DNA from: Longimonas halophila
GTDB lineage: Bacteria; Bacteroidota; Rhodothermia; Rhodothermales; Salinibacteraceae
DNA length: 64,000 nucleotides
Direction: 5' to 3'
NCBI RefSeq assembly: GCF_002554705.1
Contig: NZ_PDEP01000007.1
Location: forward strand, 1-64,000
Shown here: one piece after another, positions 27,540 to 36,494 of the stretch
Layout: every line of letters starts with the position of its first letter
Numbering within the stretch: position 1 is the stretch's first letter
Notes under the pieces: generated by a model
Database searches by the model: none
What the model saw: only the letters and a program-made list of their open reading frames with translations
Told to the model about the DNA's origin: nothing
Made by a program: the position numbers and the translations under genes

Positions 27540-28232
27540 TTACGACCGGACCACGGAGAGCGGCATATCGCCTATGTCGCCAAACCGCGTGCACTGGGCC
27601 AGGAAAAGCTCGGCAGTGGCAAGGGCATCGGTGAGGGCGTCGTGCGCGGGGTAGGTGGGGAGTCCGCAGCGCTGGCGCAGGGCGGGGAGACGCAGGGCGT
27701 CGTCGGCAGCGGAGCGGGTGCCGCGTTCCAGCAGGCGGCGTCCGAGGGCCACCGTGTCGATGACAGGCACCAGCAGCGGCGCACCGAAGCACGAACGGCA
27801 CGCGGCGTTCAGGAAGCGCTGCTCAACAGGTGCATGGTGGGCGAGAAGTGCAGCACGGGTCATTTCTTGCAATAACGGATTCAAGGCGTCGGCCAGCGGC
27901 AGAGCGTCCTGCAGCGAGGCGTCGACGATGCCGTGCACGGTAGCGCTGTCGGCCACGGAGCCGTCAATCTGCACGAGCGTGCGCCGGGCGCTTTGCATCC
28001 GAATGCGCCCTTGTTCGATGACGACCCACCCAATGGCTACGATCTGATCGGCACGGGGGTCGAGTCCGGTAAGCTCCAGGTCGACGGCGACGATTTTTAT
28101 GTCGGCGATGGGCGTGTGCGCCCGGGGCGGGCCGGTGTGGAGCACGGTGCGCAGGGGCTCGTGTACGTCTTTCCGCATCCACCACCAGCGCGTTGCATCC
28201 AGCCAGAGCGAGGAGAGCATGAGCGGTGTCAC
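27540..28232 (-). CDS. DEDDh 3'-5' exonuclease (DnaQ/epsilon-like)
   Basis: 230-residue exonuclease of the DnaQ-like superfamily. Exo I reads IVAVDLELTGLDPRAD near 47, with Asp-x-Glu. Exo II is around LAHHAPVEQRFLNA (N/D position), and Exo III is the YPAHDALTDALATAELFL segment near 194 with the His and Asp of DEDDh. It lacks PHP, Tau-binding or polymerase domains, so it could be a proofreading subunit, an RNase T-like enzyme or a repair nuclease. It lies downstream of the CNBD-CBS-DUF294 gene on the same strand, a pairing common in Bacteroidota and proteobacteria, with a 180-bp repeat-bearing gap. Confidence 0.85.
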   Translation of the reverse strand: MTPLMLSSLWLDATRWWWMRKDVHEPLRTVLHTGPPRAHTPIADIKIVAVDLELTGLDPRADQIVAIGWVVIEQGRIRMQSARRTLVQIDGSVADSATVHGIVDASLQDALPLADALNPLLQEMTRAALLAHHAPVEQRFLNAACRSCFGAPLLVPVIDTVALGRRLLERGTRSAADDALRLPALRQRCGLPTYPAHDALTDALATAELFLAQCTRFGDIGDMPLSVVRS

Positions 28233-28270
28233 AGGTCAATGGTTAGATTGAAATGTACTCCTCAAACGCT

Positions 28271-28412
28271 GTCATCCTGAGCGCAGCGGCTCCGCCACGG
28301 AGACGCGAAGCCGAAGGATCTCCCGCGCACTTCGCACAACCTCTCTCTCCCGGTAGGCACCCGCCAAAAGGGCAGGAGATGGTTTCTCCGACAGCAGTCG
28401 GGGCTTCGTCGC
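28271..28412. repeat. Dispersed intergenic repeat, copy A
   Basis: About 142 bp beginning GTCATCCTGAGCG and continuing CGAAGGATCTCC, CGGTAGGC, CCGCCAA and GGAGATGGTT. Two further copies (35997 and 36167) share the same ordered blocks. It fills the gap between the DUF294 and exonuclease genes and ends exactly at the DUF294 stop codon. Confidence 0.85.
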
Positions 28413-30272
28413 CTATCGGATGAAGTGCGTCTGGAAGCGCTGTTCGAGGGCCGATTGCATGCGCCGCACGATCTTGAACGCGTCTTTCAGGTGGCGCTGC
28501 TCAAAATCGGAAAGGGCGCTGGGCGGCACGTAGTTGTCGGGCGTTTCGCCGCGGCGGAGCTGGCTGACCTGGTGGCGCATCCGCACGGTGGCAATGAACG
28601 CGAAGGCATCGCTCAGGTCGTTCGCATCGGAGGCGGCGAAGGAGTTGCTCTGCGCCAGCGCCTCCAGTCGGTCCAACGTGTTGACGGGTGCAAGTCCACG
28701 GTCGAGCGTGTGGATGCGTGCCAGATCGACGATGGGCACCAGGCCGTTCAGTTTCAAGTCGAGCGTCTTGGTTTCGCCACCGTGGCGCTCCAGCACAAAC
28801 TGGCGGAAGAACCCGAGCGGCGGGGTGTGCTCCAGCGCATTTACGGTGAGGCTCGCCAGAAAGATGGACTGGTTGGGCGTGCGCTTCAGCACAAAGTCGT
28901 GCAGGTTGTGGGCCAGTTGCACGGCTCCGGCCACGGGGCGCCAGTCGAAGAAGATGCTGGCGTGCATGAGGGATTTCGGATCGGGCTCATCCATCCAGTT
29001 GCGAAAGTAGCGACGCCATGTATCTACCGGCTGGCGCCAGCGATCGGTCGTAGCCATCACATCGCCCGGACAGTACACGAATCCGCACGCGTCCAGGCCA
29101 TCGCACACGAAGCGGGCCAGTTGCTCAAAGTAGTGGCCGTGCTGAATGGCGTCGTAGTCGTTGGAGAGCACGAGCGCGTTGTCCTGGTCGGAGTGAATCG
29201 ACAGTTCGTGGCGCGCCTGCGAGCCCAGCGCCATCCACGCAAACGGAATGGGCGGCGGCCCGATCTCGTCGTACGCCAGTTCGATGAGGCGCTGCGTGAG
29301 CGCATCGGCCACGGTGGTGAGGGCACGGCTCACGTCCGCCGGATGCGCAGAGGCATCGGCCAGGTGCTGCATGAGCTGCGGCAGGCGGTTGGATACGCGG
29401 GTGAGCCCCTCGACCGAGGATTGCTTCCAGACATCACCCACGAGATACACCGGATGATCGGCCTCCATGCGCATCAGGTCGGTGGTGGTGACCATACCGA
29501 TGACCCGTTCGCCGTCGAATACCGGCAAATGATGCACGTTGTGGCGGCTCATGGCCAGGAGCGCCTCAAACGCGTAGGCGTCGGCGGAGATGGTGACCGG
29601 CTCGTCGGTCATGATGATGCGGCATGGCGCATCATACGACCGGCCTTCTGCGATCACCCGGTTGCGCAGGTCGCGGTCGGTAAGGATGCCCAGCGTATCG
29701 CCACCGGTCACGATGAGCGACGACACGCGGGCCTCCGACATGCGCCGAGCGGCGTCCCGAATCGTAGCATCCGCATCAATCGTGATCGGCTCGCGCGTGA
29801 TGAGGCGCCTGATGGGCGTGGTGAAGACCTGCTGCGTCTGCTGCTCGCGTATGGCATCGCGCAGGCGGTCGGCGTAGGCCCGATTGAAGAAGCGATCGAC
29901 CGCCGGGTAGTCGCTGCGCAGCGTGTCGAAGTAGGCGGCGGGTATCTGATAGAGCAGCGTATCCTCGATGGTGGTGCAGCGGCGCTGCGCAGGTGCATCG
30001 GTGAGCAGCGCGGGGTAGCCGAAGAAGTCGTGCGCATCGAGGCGTGCTACGAGGCGATCGTTTTCGTCGTGGAGCTCCACCGCCCCGGAGCGGATGAGGT
30101 AGAGCGCTTCGGGTTCGGCATGCAGCGGCAGCACCACGGTGCCGTCGGGCGCATAGCTGATCTCGATGTGCTTGGCCATGCGGCGCTGCGCAGCGTCGGG
30201 GAGCACGTCGAACGGCGGCGTCTCGCGCACAAAGCGCAGCACTTCGGTGACTTCAACAGGCGGCGTGCTCAT
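28413..30272 (-). CDS. CNBD-CBS-DUF294 putative nucleotidyltransferase signalling protein
   Basis: 619 residues from ATG 30272 (MSTPPVEVTEVLRF). Domain order is a cyclic-nucleotide-binding fold (1-125, VVLPLHAEPEALYLIRSGAVE), two CBS domains (about 165-285, ITIDADATIRDAARRM and VHHLPVFDGERVIGMV), a DUF294 nucleotidyltransferase core (MALGSQARHELSIHSDQDNA, with the GS...D.D metal site), and the DUF294 C-terminal helical domain. The architecture suggests ligand-controlled nucleotidyl transfer to a protein, by analogy with GlnD. Substrate is unknown. Paired with the downstream DnaQ-like exonuclease. Confidence 0.9.
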   Translation of the reverse strand: MSTPPVEVTEVLRFVRETPPFDVLPDAAQRRMAKHIEISYAPDGTVVLPLHAEPEALYLIRSGAVELHDENDRLVARLDAHDFFGYPALLTDAPAQRRCTTIEDTLLYQIPAAYFDTLRSDYPAVDRFFNRAYADRLRDAIREQQTQQVFTTPIRRLITREPITIDADATIRDAARRMSEARVSSLIVTGGDTLGILTDRDLRNRVIAEGRSYDAPCRIIMTDEPVTISADAYAFEALLAMSRHNVHHLPVFDGERVIGMVTTTDLMRMEADHPVYLVGDVWKQSSVEGLTRVSNRLPQLMQHLADASAHPADVSRALTTVADALTQRLIELAYDEIGPPPIPFAWMALGSQARHELSIHSDQDNALVLSNDYDAIQHGHYFEQLARFVCDGLDACGFVYCPGDVMATTDRWRQPVDTWRRYFRNWMDEPDPKSLMHASIFFDWRPVAGAVQLAHNLHDFVLKRTPNQSIFLASLTVNALEHTPPLGFFRQFVLERHGGETKTLDLKLNGLVPIVDLARIHTLDRGLAPVNTLDRLEALAQSNSFAASDANDLSDAFAFIATVRMRHQVSQLRRGETPDNYVPPSALSDFEQRHLKDAFKIVRRMQSALEQRFQTHFIR

Positions 30273-30356
30273 AGCGGACCCTCTGTGCGTCTGACGCGGG
30301 CGGCTGGCTGGGATGCACCAGGTAAGATACGACGTAATGGGCGGAGCATCCACCCT

Positions 30357-30592
30357 GTAGGGACACGGCGCGCCGTGGTACGTGTTTAGCGACTTGTAGC
30401 CCGGAACTGGGAGCGTAGCGGACGTTCCGGGCGGTATCTAAACCAAGTTAGCGGGGCAGAGGGGCCGAAGGTCATGCTCTTTGTGCCATGCGACGAGCGT
30501 AAGCAAAGAACCCTTAGCCCGGGATCAGAGGCGAAGCGGATATCCCGGATGGTTATGGAACCACGCTAAACAGATACACACCGTGTCCCTAC
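30357..30592. repeat. Putative MITE-like element with GTAGGGACACG / CGTGTCCCTAC ends
   Basis: 236 bp bounded by inverted 11-bp ends GTAGGGACACG (30357-30367) and CGTGTCCCTAC (30582-30592). Inside are two related stem-loops. The first is GCCCGGAAC/GTTCCGGGC (30399-30407 and 30424-30432); the second is CCGGGAT/ATCCCGG (30519-30525 and 30542-30548). The left end is itself a near-complete palindrome matching one at 40056. No target duplication was found, so this may be two degenerate repeats rather than one element. With its flanks it fills the gene-free 30273-30708 stretch. Confidence 0.5.
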
Positions 30593-30708
30593 TGTCTGTT
30601 GGAAAGGACATGGTACATTCACATGCAACAGCATTCCCATGTCGAGATCGAAAAGGAGGCGTGGGCCGTCTTCTCACCCGTCCCCTAACTTCGTTTTCTC
30701 AACTCGCA

Positions 30709-31434
30709 CTACTCCAGCCCACCCATAATGCGCTGTCCCGAATCAAAGAACTTCACGGTAAGCGGGTCCAATTGGAGGGTGCCGCTCACGTCGCCTTCAG
30801 CACGTGCGGCCACAGCTGCGTTAAACTCTCGGTTGGAGATTGCCTGTTGCATCCCCCTGTATATGATACCCAGCGTCTCCTCGCTGACGCTGTAATCGCT
30901 CCCATCGAAGAACCCGGACGGCAGGTCCTCAGCCAGTGTGGGCTGCTGGGCCTCAGGAAGCTGCTGCATAGTGATTTGCATGGCCTCCCACTCTTCACGC
31001 GGGATGGGCTCGCGATCGGCGTTCTGTTCATAGTCTTCGCGGCGCATCATGCCCGGTACGAATGTTTCGGTAGGCGTTACGTCCACTGCCGTGCCGTCCT
31101 CAACCCGCACCGTCCAGTTCGCCATGGGGTAGCCGTCAATGAGCATCATCAGCTCCACCGTGCCAGTGCCGCTGCCGCGTGTCATCTCTACCTGGCTCTG
31201 GCGGACGCGCAGCGCATTGGCTACCGACAGGCGCTCTGGAAACCGGATGCTGTCTACTGCCACCGGGGTTGTTTGCGCTGTAACCGCATCAGCCTGCACG
31301 TCCACAACGCCCGCATTTCCCAGCGGTAGGTCGATGTAGCGCGTGCCCAAAAGCTTCCCTACGCCGCCACATCCAGCGCATATAACGAGGAAGGCAAGAG
31401 CAATCGAAGTACCAAAACGAGTATATGTAGACAT
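30709..31434 (-). CDS. Hypothetical lipoprotein
   Basis: 241 residues from ATG 31434 (MSTYTRFGTSIAL). A hydrophobic segment ends at a lipobox-like ICAGC with Cys near residue 22, so it is probably a lipoprotein of the periplasm or outer membrane. The rest is beta-rich in the first half (TVELMMLIDGYPMANWTVRVED) and more helical later. No family recognised. Transcribed alone, divergent from the TetR-like gene across a 149-bp region. Confidence 0.65.
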   Translation of the reverse strand: MSTYTRFGTSIALAFLVICAGCGGVGKLLGTRYIDLPLGNAGVVDVQADAVTAQTTPVAVDSIRFPERLSVANALRVRQSQVEMTRGSGTGTVELMMLIDGYPMANWTVRVEDGTAVDVTPTETFVPGMMRREDYEQNADREPIPREEWEAMQITMQQLPEAQQPTLAEDLPSGFFDGSDYSVSEETLGIIYRGMQQAISNREFNAAVAARAEGDVSGTLQLDPLTVKFFDSGQRIMGGLE

Positions 31435-31583
31435 AGCGTGGGCACGTATTTCTTGATACAAAACAACCAATGTAGCAGGGGACACGTGCTATCACATGTT
31501 GTATAATCAACGAGTTAACGCAGACAGATGCAATCGATTCAACCCCGACGCCCCATCGTCGTATACGGCCATCCATTCTGCAC

Positions 31584-32297
31584 ATGCCGCCTGTATCTGA
31601 CCTTTTGCACCATCCCTGCTGCCGTATGCTGACCGATCCCGATCAGTTTGCTGAGAAGAAGCATCTCATTGAAGCCGCCATTGCGGTGTACCACGACGAT
31701 CCCGGCGCGCTCACCACGCAGGCGATCTGCGACGTAGCCCGCACCGACCGCCTAACCTTCGCCTCCTACTTTGATGAGCCGGAGGAGGCACTGCAGGCAT
31801 TCTACACGATTATCTTTACGCAGTATCACCTGCTGCGCCTCTCTACCGAGGGCTACGAACGCTTTTCATTCGAGGAGCGCCTGGCCACGTTTCTCTACAT
31901 TCTGGTGGATGCACTCGGCGAACAGCGCGCCTTCGTGCAGGCCACCTTCGACACGTCAATGCGCTGCGAGGCGGGCGTTCGCGAGCAGATTCGCACGGAG
32001 CTGCAGCGCCTTGCGAGCGAAGACACGCTGCCCGACACCAACCGGTATGTGGCTCTGCAACCGACCGTACTGGCGCTCTGCACCGAAGCGGTGATGCAGA
32101 TTCTGCGCTTCTGGCTCCACGATGATAGTCCGCAGCAGCAGGCCACCACCGCGCTCATCGACAAGCTGGTGGGCTTTACTGCCGAGGTCGCGACTTTTCG
32201 CGGCGTGCAGCGCGGCGCCGACCTGGCCTGGTACGCTACCAAGATCGACGTGCTGGGCCTGCGCCGCCTGCCGGTGGTACGCTGGTTCTGGTCGTAG
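31584..32297 (+). CDS. TetR/AcrR-family transcriptional regulator
   Basis: 237 residues. The N-terminal helix-turn-helix region KKHLIEAAIAVYHDDPGALTTQAICDVAR..TFASYFDEPEEAL fits the TetR pattern, followed by a long helical ligand-binding domain. It may regulate the adjacent genes: the divergent lipoprotein at 30709 or the DUF4175 gene that starts 93 bp downstream. An in-frame ATG at 31626 (MLTDPDQF) would drop 14 residues. Ligand unknown. Confidence 0.75.
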   Translation: MPPVSDLLHHPCCRMLTDPDQFAEKKHLIEAAIAVYHDDPGALTTQAICDVARTDRLTFASYFDEPEEALQAFYTIIFTQYHLLRLSTEGYERFSFEERLATFLYILVDALGEQRAFVQATFDTSMRCEAGVREQIRTELQRLASEDTLPDTNRYVALQPTVLALCTEAVMQILRFWLHDDSPQQQATTALIDKLVGFTAEVATFRGVQRGADLAWYATKIDVLGLRRLPVVRWFWS

Positions 32298-32390
32298 CCG
32301 GCGGTGCCCGCCCCGGCTTCAGACAGAAACACCCCTTCGCGCTCGAAGGTATCGTGTAGTGTTGTATGCCTGTCCAAGCCCGCCCGCGTC

Positions 32391-35300
32391 ATGAACTCGT
32401 CTCCTTCTGTTGCATCGCTTCGGAAGCGGCTGCGCCGCATGTATCGCCGCGATGCGCTCTTCCGGTCCCTGGCTGCGCTCTGCTGGGGCGGAGCCGCGGT
32501 GGCTGCGCTCGTTCTGGCAGCTGTTGCGCTCGAATCCTGGTTGTGGATGCCCACGAATCTGCGGACCGCACTGCTTACCGCCACCACGGCGCTGTTGGGG
32601 GGATACGTAGGGATGCGCGTCCTTCCGCCCTTTCTGCAGTGGACCGGCACCTGGCCGCTGCCGTCCGATGAGACCCTGGCGCGCTCTGTAGGCACCGCCA
32701 CACCCGCCATTGCCGACCGGCTCGTTACGCTCTTTCAGCTTGACGAAGGCCGCAGCAGCACGGCTCCGCCTGCGGTGCGCTCCGCGGCGGTAGCGCAGCT
32801 TAGCGAGGCGCTGGAGCCGCATCCGTTTGATGCCCTTGTGCAGCCGGAGCGTGTGCGCCGCGCTGCGCCCTGGCTGCTCGTGCCCGCGCTGGTGGCCCTG
32901 CTGGCGTGGACGGTCTTGCCTAACGCCTCGGCCCGGCTGTTAGCGCCAACGACCTCGTTTGAGCGCCCTGCGCCGTATGCGCTGTCGGTTACCCCCGGCA
33001 ATGTAGAGCGTGTGCAAGGCGAGGCGCTCACCATTGAAGCCGCCCTGGTGGATCGCATCAGCGCGACCGATCCGGCATCCGTCATTGTGGAGATGGAGAC
33101 CCCCGACGGGATCCGCACCCAGCGCATGACCGCCCGCAGCGACGGCCCACGGTGGACGCTGGATCTGCCTAACGTGCGCTCTGGATTCGAGTATCGGGTG
33201 CGCACACCGAGCGTCACCTCGCCTACCTACACTGTAGATGTGTCCACGCGTCCCCTCGTGCGCGGCCTCAATGTAACGGTCGATCCGCCTTCCTACACCC
33301 GCGAGGAAACCGAGCGCCTCGCTGCCAACTCCGGCGATGTCACCGCTCTGCGTGGCAGCCAGGTGTCGGTAGACGCCACACTCGGCGGCGGTCCCATCAC
33401 CGAGGCCGTGCTTCGCTTCGACGACGGGCGCGAGCGCCCCATGCAGATTGACGACGGCACGGCCACCGGCACCTTCACGGTCTCCGAAGCCGCGACCTAC
33501 CACATCCACCTGCGCAATACCGACGGCGTGGCCAACCCCGATCCGGTGCGCTACGACGTAACCGCACGGGCCGACCAGCCGCCCCGCGTGTCGTTTGCAG
33601 CGCCCGGAGCCACCACAGCACTGAAGGCCGACCGCGTAGCCGAACTGGCGCTGCGTTTGCGGGACGACTTCGGCTTTGCGCGGCTGCGCGTGCACTACCG
33701 CCTCGACCGCGGTGACACCGAACGCGACGATGCAGCGCCCGAAGCTCCCTCCGCCTACGAATCCTTCGAGATCCCGCTGGAGCGTCCGCTGCGCACCGAA
33801 CAGCAGGTAGAGCACACGTGGCTGCTGGTGCAAGACAGCGGCCTTGACCTGCTGCCCGGCGACGAGGTCGTGTACTACGCCGAGGTGTGGGATAACGACG
33901 CCGTGAGCGGATTCAAATCTGCCGAAACGCCCACCCAGCGGCTGCGCGTGCCGACGGCAGCCGAGCGCTACGCCGAACTCGACGAGACGCAAGACCGCGC
34001 CGCCTCCTCGCTGGAGTCGGTTCGCGAGCAGTCGCAGTCGATGCAGGAGCAGTTCCGCCAGCTTCGCGATGAGGTGCGCCGCACGCAAGAGGCCTCGTGG
34101 GAACAGCAGTCGCAGGCCCAACAGATGCGTCAGCAGCAGCAGTCGATGAGCCGCCAGGTCGAAGAGGCGGCCCGCCAGATGGAATCAGCCACGCGCCAGA
34201 TGGAGCAGCAGGACCTGAACCGCGAGGAAACGCGCCAGATGTATCGCGAGCTGCAAGAGGTCATCCGCGAGATCGACGATCCCGAGTTTCAAGACGCACT
34301 CCGCGAGCTGCAGGAGTCGATGGAGTCGATGGACTTCCGCCAGATGCAGCAGTCTATGGAGCAGGTGGAGGAGAACATGCAGTCGTACCAGGAGCGGCTG
34401 GAGCGCGCGAAGGAACTCTTCGAGAAGCTGCGCGCCCAGCAGAAGCTCGACGAAATGCGCGACCGCGCTGAGCAGCTCCGCGACACCCAAGACGCCATTC
34501 AGGCGGATACTGAGGCCGCTGCTGAATCGGATAGTACGTCGTCGGAAGACACCGACCCCTCCCAGAGCAGCGAGGAGAGCGGCGCTGAATCAGATGCGTC
34601 AGAAGCCAACAGCTCCGAATCCGCACAAAACAGCGAGCAATCGGCCCAGGACTTGAGTCGGCAGCAGGAGCGCGCCCGCGAGCGCATGGAGGAGCTGGAG
34701 CAAGCCCTCAGCGAAATGAGCGACGAGCTTTCGGATGCGCCGGGCCTCTCGCAAGAGGAGATGCAGGCCATGCAGGAGCAGATGAGCGAATCTGGCATTC
34801 AGGAACGGATGCAGGAGGCCGCCGAATCGCTTCAGAACCAGGACTTTCAATCGGCGCAGTCTTCGCAGCAGCAAGCCAGCGACGGACTAAGCGAGATGGC
34901 CTCGTCGCTCAGCCAGATGTCGGAAAGCATGTCGCAGGGGCAGCAGTCGGTCAATACGCAGGGCATCTGGTATGCGCTGGAGAACACGCTCTGGCTTTCG
35001 GATGCGCAGGAGCGCTTACGCAGCGAAGCCAGCCGCCTCAGCAGCGATGGCGAGCAGCTGCGCTCGCTGAGTCAGGAGCAGCAGCGCCTGCGTACCGGTC
35101 TCGAATCGGTGGGCGACTCGCTGTCGGCGGTGGCCCGCAACACCCCGCAGCTCTCGCGTGTGGTGCGCCAGAAGCTGGGTGCGGGCCTCAACGCCATGCA
35201 GACTGCCGTGAACGAACTGGACGCCCGCAACGGACGCCAGGCGCATCCGGCTCAGACCGAGGCCATGACGCGCCTAAACGAACTGGCGAAGCTTCTCTCC

Positions 35301-35894
35301 GACGTACTCGACCAGATGCAGGGCGGAGGCGGCCAGGGCAGCGGCATGTCGATGGGTGAGATGCAGCAGCAGATGCAACAGATGACGGGCGACCAGCAGG
35401 CGCTCAACCGGGCGCTGCAGGAGCACCTGGAGAATGTGGCGGGCGAGCGCCTGAGTGTAGATCAGCAAGAACGCCGCTCGCAACTTCGAGCGCAGCAGCG
35501 CCGCCTCCAACAGCAGCTCCAGTCGCTCAGCCAGGAAGACGCCGCTGACCGTATGATGGGCGACCTGGACCGGATTGCGGATGAGATGGAGCAGGCGCTC
35601 GAAGAGATGGAAAATCCGCGCAACGAGCGCGACTTGCTCGACCGGCAGGAGCGCATCGTCACGCAGATGATGCAAGCGCAACAGGCGTTGCAGTCGCAGG
35701 GCCAGAGCGAGAGCCGCGAAGGGCGCAGCGCCCGGGAGATGGAGCAGCGCCGCGCTCCGGGTGAGCTTCCGCCAGAAGAGGCGACCGAGGTACTACGCCA
35801 GGGCTTGCTGGATGCGCTGGAGGGCGGCTACAGCGACGACTACGAAGCACTCATCCGCCGGTATTTTGAAGCGCTTGAGGCGCAGGAGGAGTAG
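32391..35894 (+). CDS. DUF4175-like large coiled-coil membrane protein
   Basis: 1167 residues from ATG 32391 (MNSSPSVASLRKRL). Two membrane segments lie near the N-terminus (residues about 25-75) and another near 150. A periplasmic-like beta-rich region (ALTIEAALVDRISATDPASV) follows, then from about residue 510 a very long Gln/Glu/Ser/Met-rich coiled coil containing dense QQ and QM runs. The layout fits the DUF4175 family of Bacteroidota. Function is unknown, although envelope or aerotolerance-associated roles have been proposed for relatives. The coiled coil has low complexity, so a search should be composition-corrected. It follows the TetR gene. Confidence 0.75.
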   Translation: MNSSPSVASLRKRLRRMYRRDALFRSLAALCWGGAAVAALVLAAVALESWLWMPTNLRTALLTATTALLGGYVGMRVLPPFLQWTGTWPLPSDETLARSVGTATPAIADRLVTLFQLDEGRSSTAPPAVRSAAVAQLSEALEPHPFDALVQPERVRRAAPWLLVPALVALLAWTVLPNASARLLAPTTSFERPAPYALSVTPGNVERVQGEALTIEAALVDRISATDPASVIVEMETPDGIRTQRMTARSDGPRWTLDLPNVRSGFEYRVRTPSVTSPTYTVDVSTRPLVRGLNVTVDPPSYTREETERLAANSGDVTALRGSQVSVDATLGGGPITEAVLRFDDGRERPMQIDDGTATGTFTVSEAATYHIHLRNTDGVANPDPVRYDVTARADQPPRVSFAAPGATTALKADRVAELALRLRDDFGFARLRVHYRLDRGDTERDDAAPEAPSAYESFEIPLERPLRTEQQVEHTWLLVQDSGLDLLPGDEVVYYAEVWDNDAVSGFKSAETPTQRLRVPTAAERYAELDETQDRAASSLESVREQSQSMQEQFRQLRDEVRRTQEASWEQQSQAQQMRQQQQSMSRQVEEAARQMESATRQMEQQDLNREETRQMYRELQEVIREIDDPEFQDALRELQESMESMDFRQMQQSMEQVEENMQSYQERLERAKELFEKLRAQQKLDEMRDRAEQLRDTQDAIQADTEAAAESDSTSSEDTDPSQSSEESGAESDASEANSSESAQNSEQSAQDLSRQQERARERMEELEQALSEMSDELSDAPGLSQEEMQAMQEQMSESGIQERMQEAAESLQNQDFQSAQSSQQQASDGLSEMASSLSQMSESMSQGQQSVNTQGIWYALENTLWLSDAQERLRSEASRLSSDGEQLRSLSQEQQRLRTGLESVGDSLSAVARNTPQLSRVVRQKLGAGLNAMQTAVNELDARNGRQAHPAQTEAMTRLNELAKLLSDVLDQMQGGGGQGSGMSMGEMQQQMQQMTGDQQALNRALQEHLENVAGERLSVDQQERRSQLRAQQRRLQQQLQSLSQEDAADRMMGDLDRIADEMEQALEEMENPRNERDLLDRQERIVTQMMQAQQALQSQGQSESREGRSAREMEQRRAPGELPPEEATEVLRQGLLDALEGGYSDDYEALIRRYFEALEAQEE

Positions 35895-35996
35895 GTGTGA
35901 AAGTGTGGAGGAATGGAGGTTTGGATGTGTAGAAGTGGGACTCGTCCCGCGTTAAGACCGATTTTTCTTGGTAGAGATTCGCTCTCTCACAGGCTT

Positions 35997-36132
35997 TCAT
36001 CCTGAGCGGAGCATCTGCGCCAGGCAGATGCGAAGTCGAAGGATCTCCCCCACACCGGGCACAGCCTTCGTTTGGTAGGCTTCCGCCAACGGTGCCGGAG
36101 ATGGTTCGACGCGCTTCGCTTGCTCACCATGA
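35997..36132. repeat. Dispersed intergenic repeat, copy B
   Basis: About 136 bp opening TCATCCTGAGCGGAGC, with GAAGTCGAAGGATCTCCC, GGTAGGC, TTCCGCCAA and GGAGATGGTTCG in the same order as copy A, and ending GCTCACCATGAC. The gap 35895-36494 holds copies B and C and no gene. Confidence 0.85.
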
Positions 36133-36166
36133 CAGTGTTGTTGGAGGGATCGTCCTATCTTCCATT

Positions 36167-36309
36167 GTCATCCTGAGCGAATACCGACAGCCGTCGACAG
36201 AAGTCGAAGGATCTCCTCCACGCCCGGCACGGCCTCGCATCCGGTGGGCATTCACCAACCATGCGGGAGATCAATGGTCGGGGCTTCGTCGTCGCCTGCT
36301 CACCATGCC
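36167..36309. repeat. Dispersed intergenic repeat, copy C
   Basis: About 143 bp opening GTCATCCTGAGCG, then GAAGTCGAAGGATCTCCTCC, CGGTGGGC, TTCACCAA and GGAGATCAATGGTCGGGG, in the same block order and direction as copies A and B. It begins 35 bp after copy B, so B and C are a tandem pair. Confidence 0.85.
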
Positions 36310-36431
36310 AGGTGTTAAACCTGTCAGGGCGGCGTATGACGAATCGCTAACGCGCAGGACGTTCCAGTCCCGCGCTACAGGATCGTCACTCCGGCGCCCG
36401 AGACCGAGCATCCATGGACGCGGAAGCTTTT

Positions 36432-36478
36432 GGGGATGCGACGCCGTGTACGGAGTGAGCAAAACGCTACGCATCCCC
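36432..36478. terminator. Stem-loop downstream of the BtuC-like permease gene
   Basis: Perfect 9-bp arms GGGGATGCG (36432-36440) and CGCATCCCC (36470-36478), 16 bp past the permease stop codon (minus strand). No U tract follows on the minus strand, so it may be a repeat rather than a terminator. Confidence 0.4.
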
Positions 36479-36494
36479 CTGAAAACGTAGCGGC

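Noticed and set aside
28425-30389. 654-codon open frame antisense to the CNBD-CBS-DUF294 gene
   Set aside because: Shadow of the real gene, caused by codon bias. Real gene shows catalytic motifs in order.
32940-34121. 393-codon frame antisense to DUF4175
   Set aside because: Overlaps a coding region with consistent domain content on the plus strand; no motif of its own.
36317-36331. AAACCTGTCAGGGC as another REP copy
   Set aside because: Keeps only the central nine bases of the REP palindrome with wrong outer bases; may be chance or an eroded copy.
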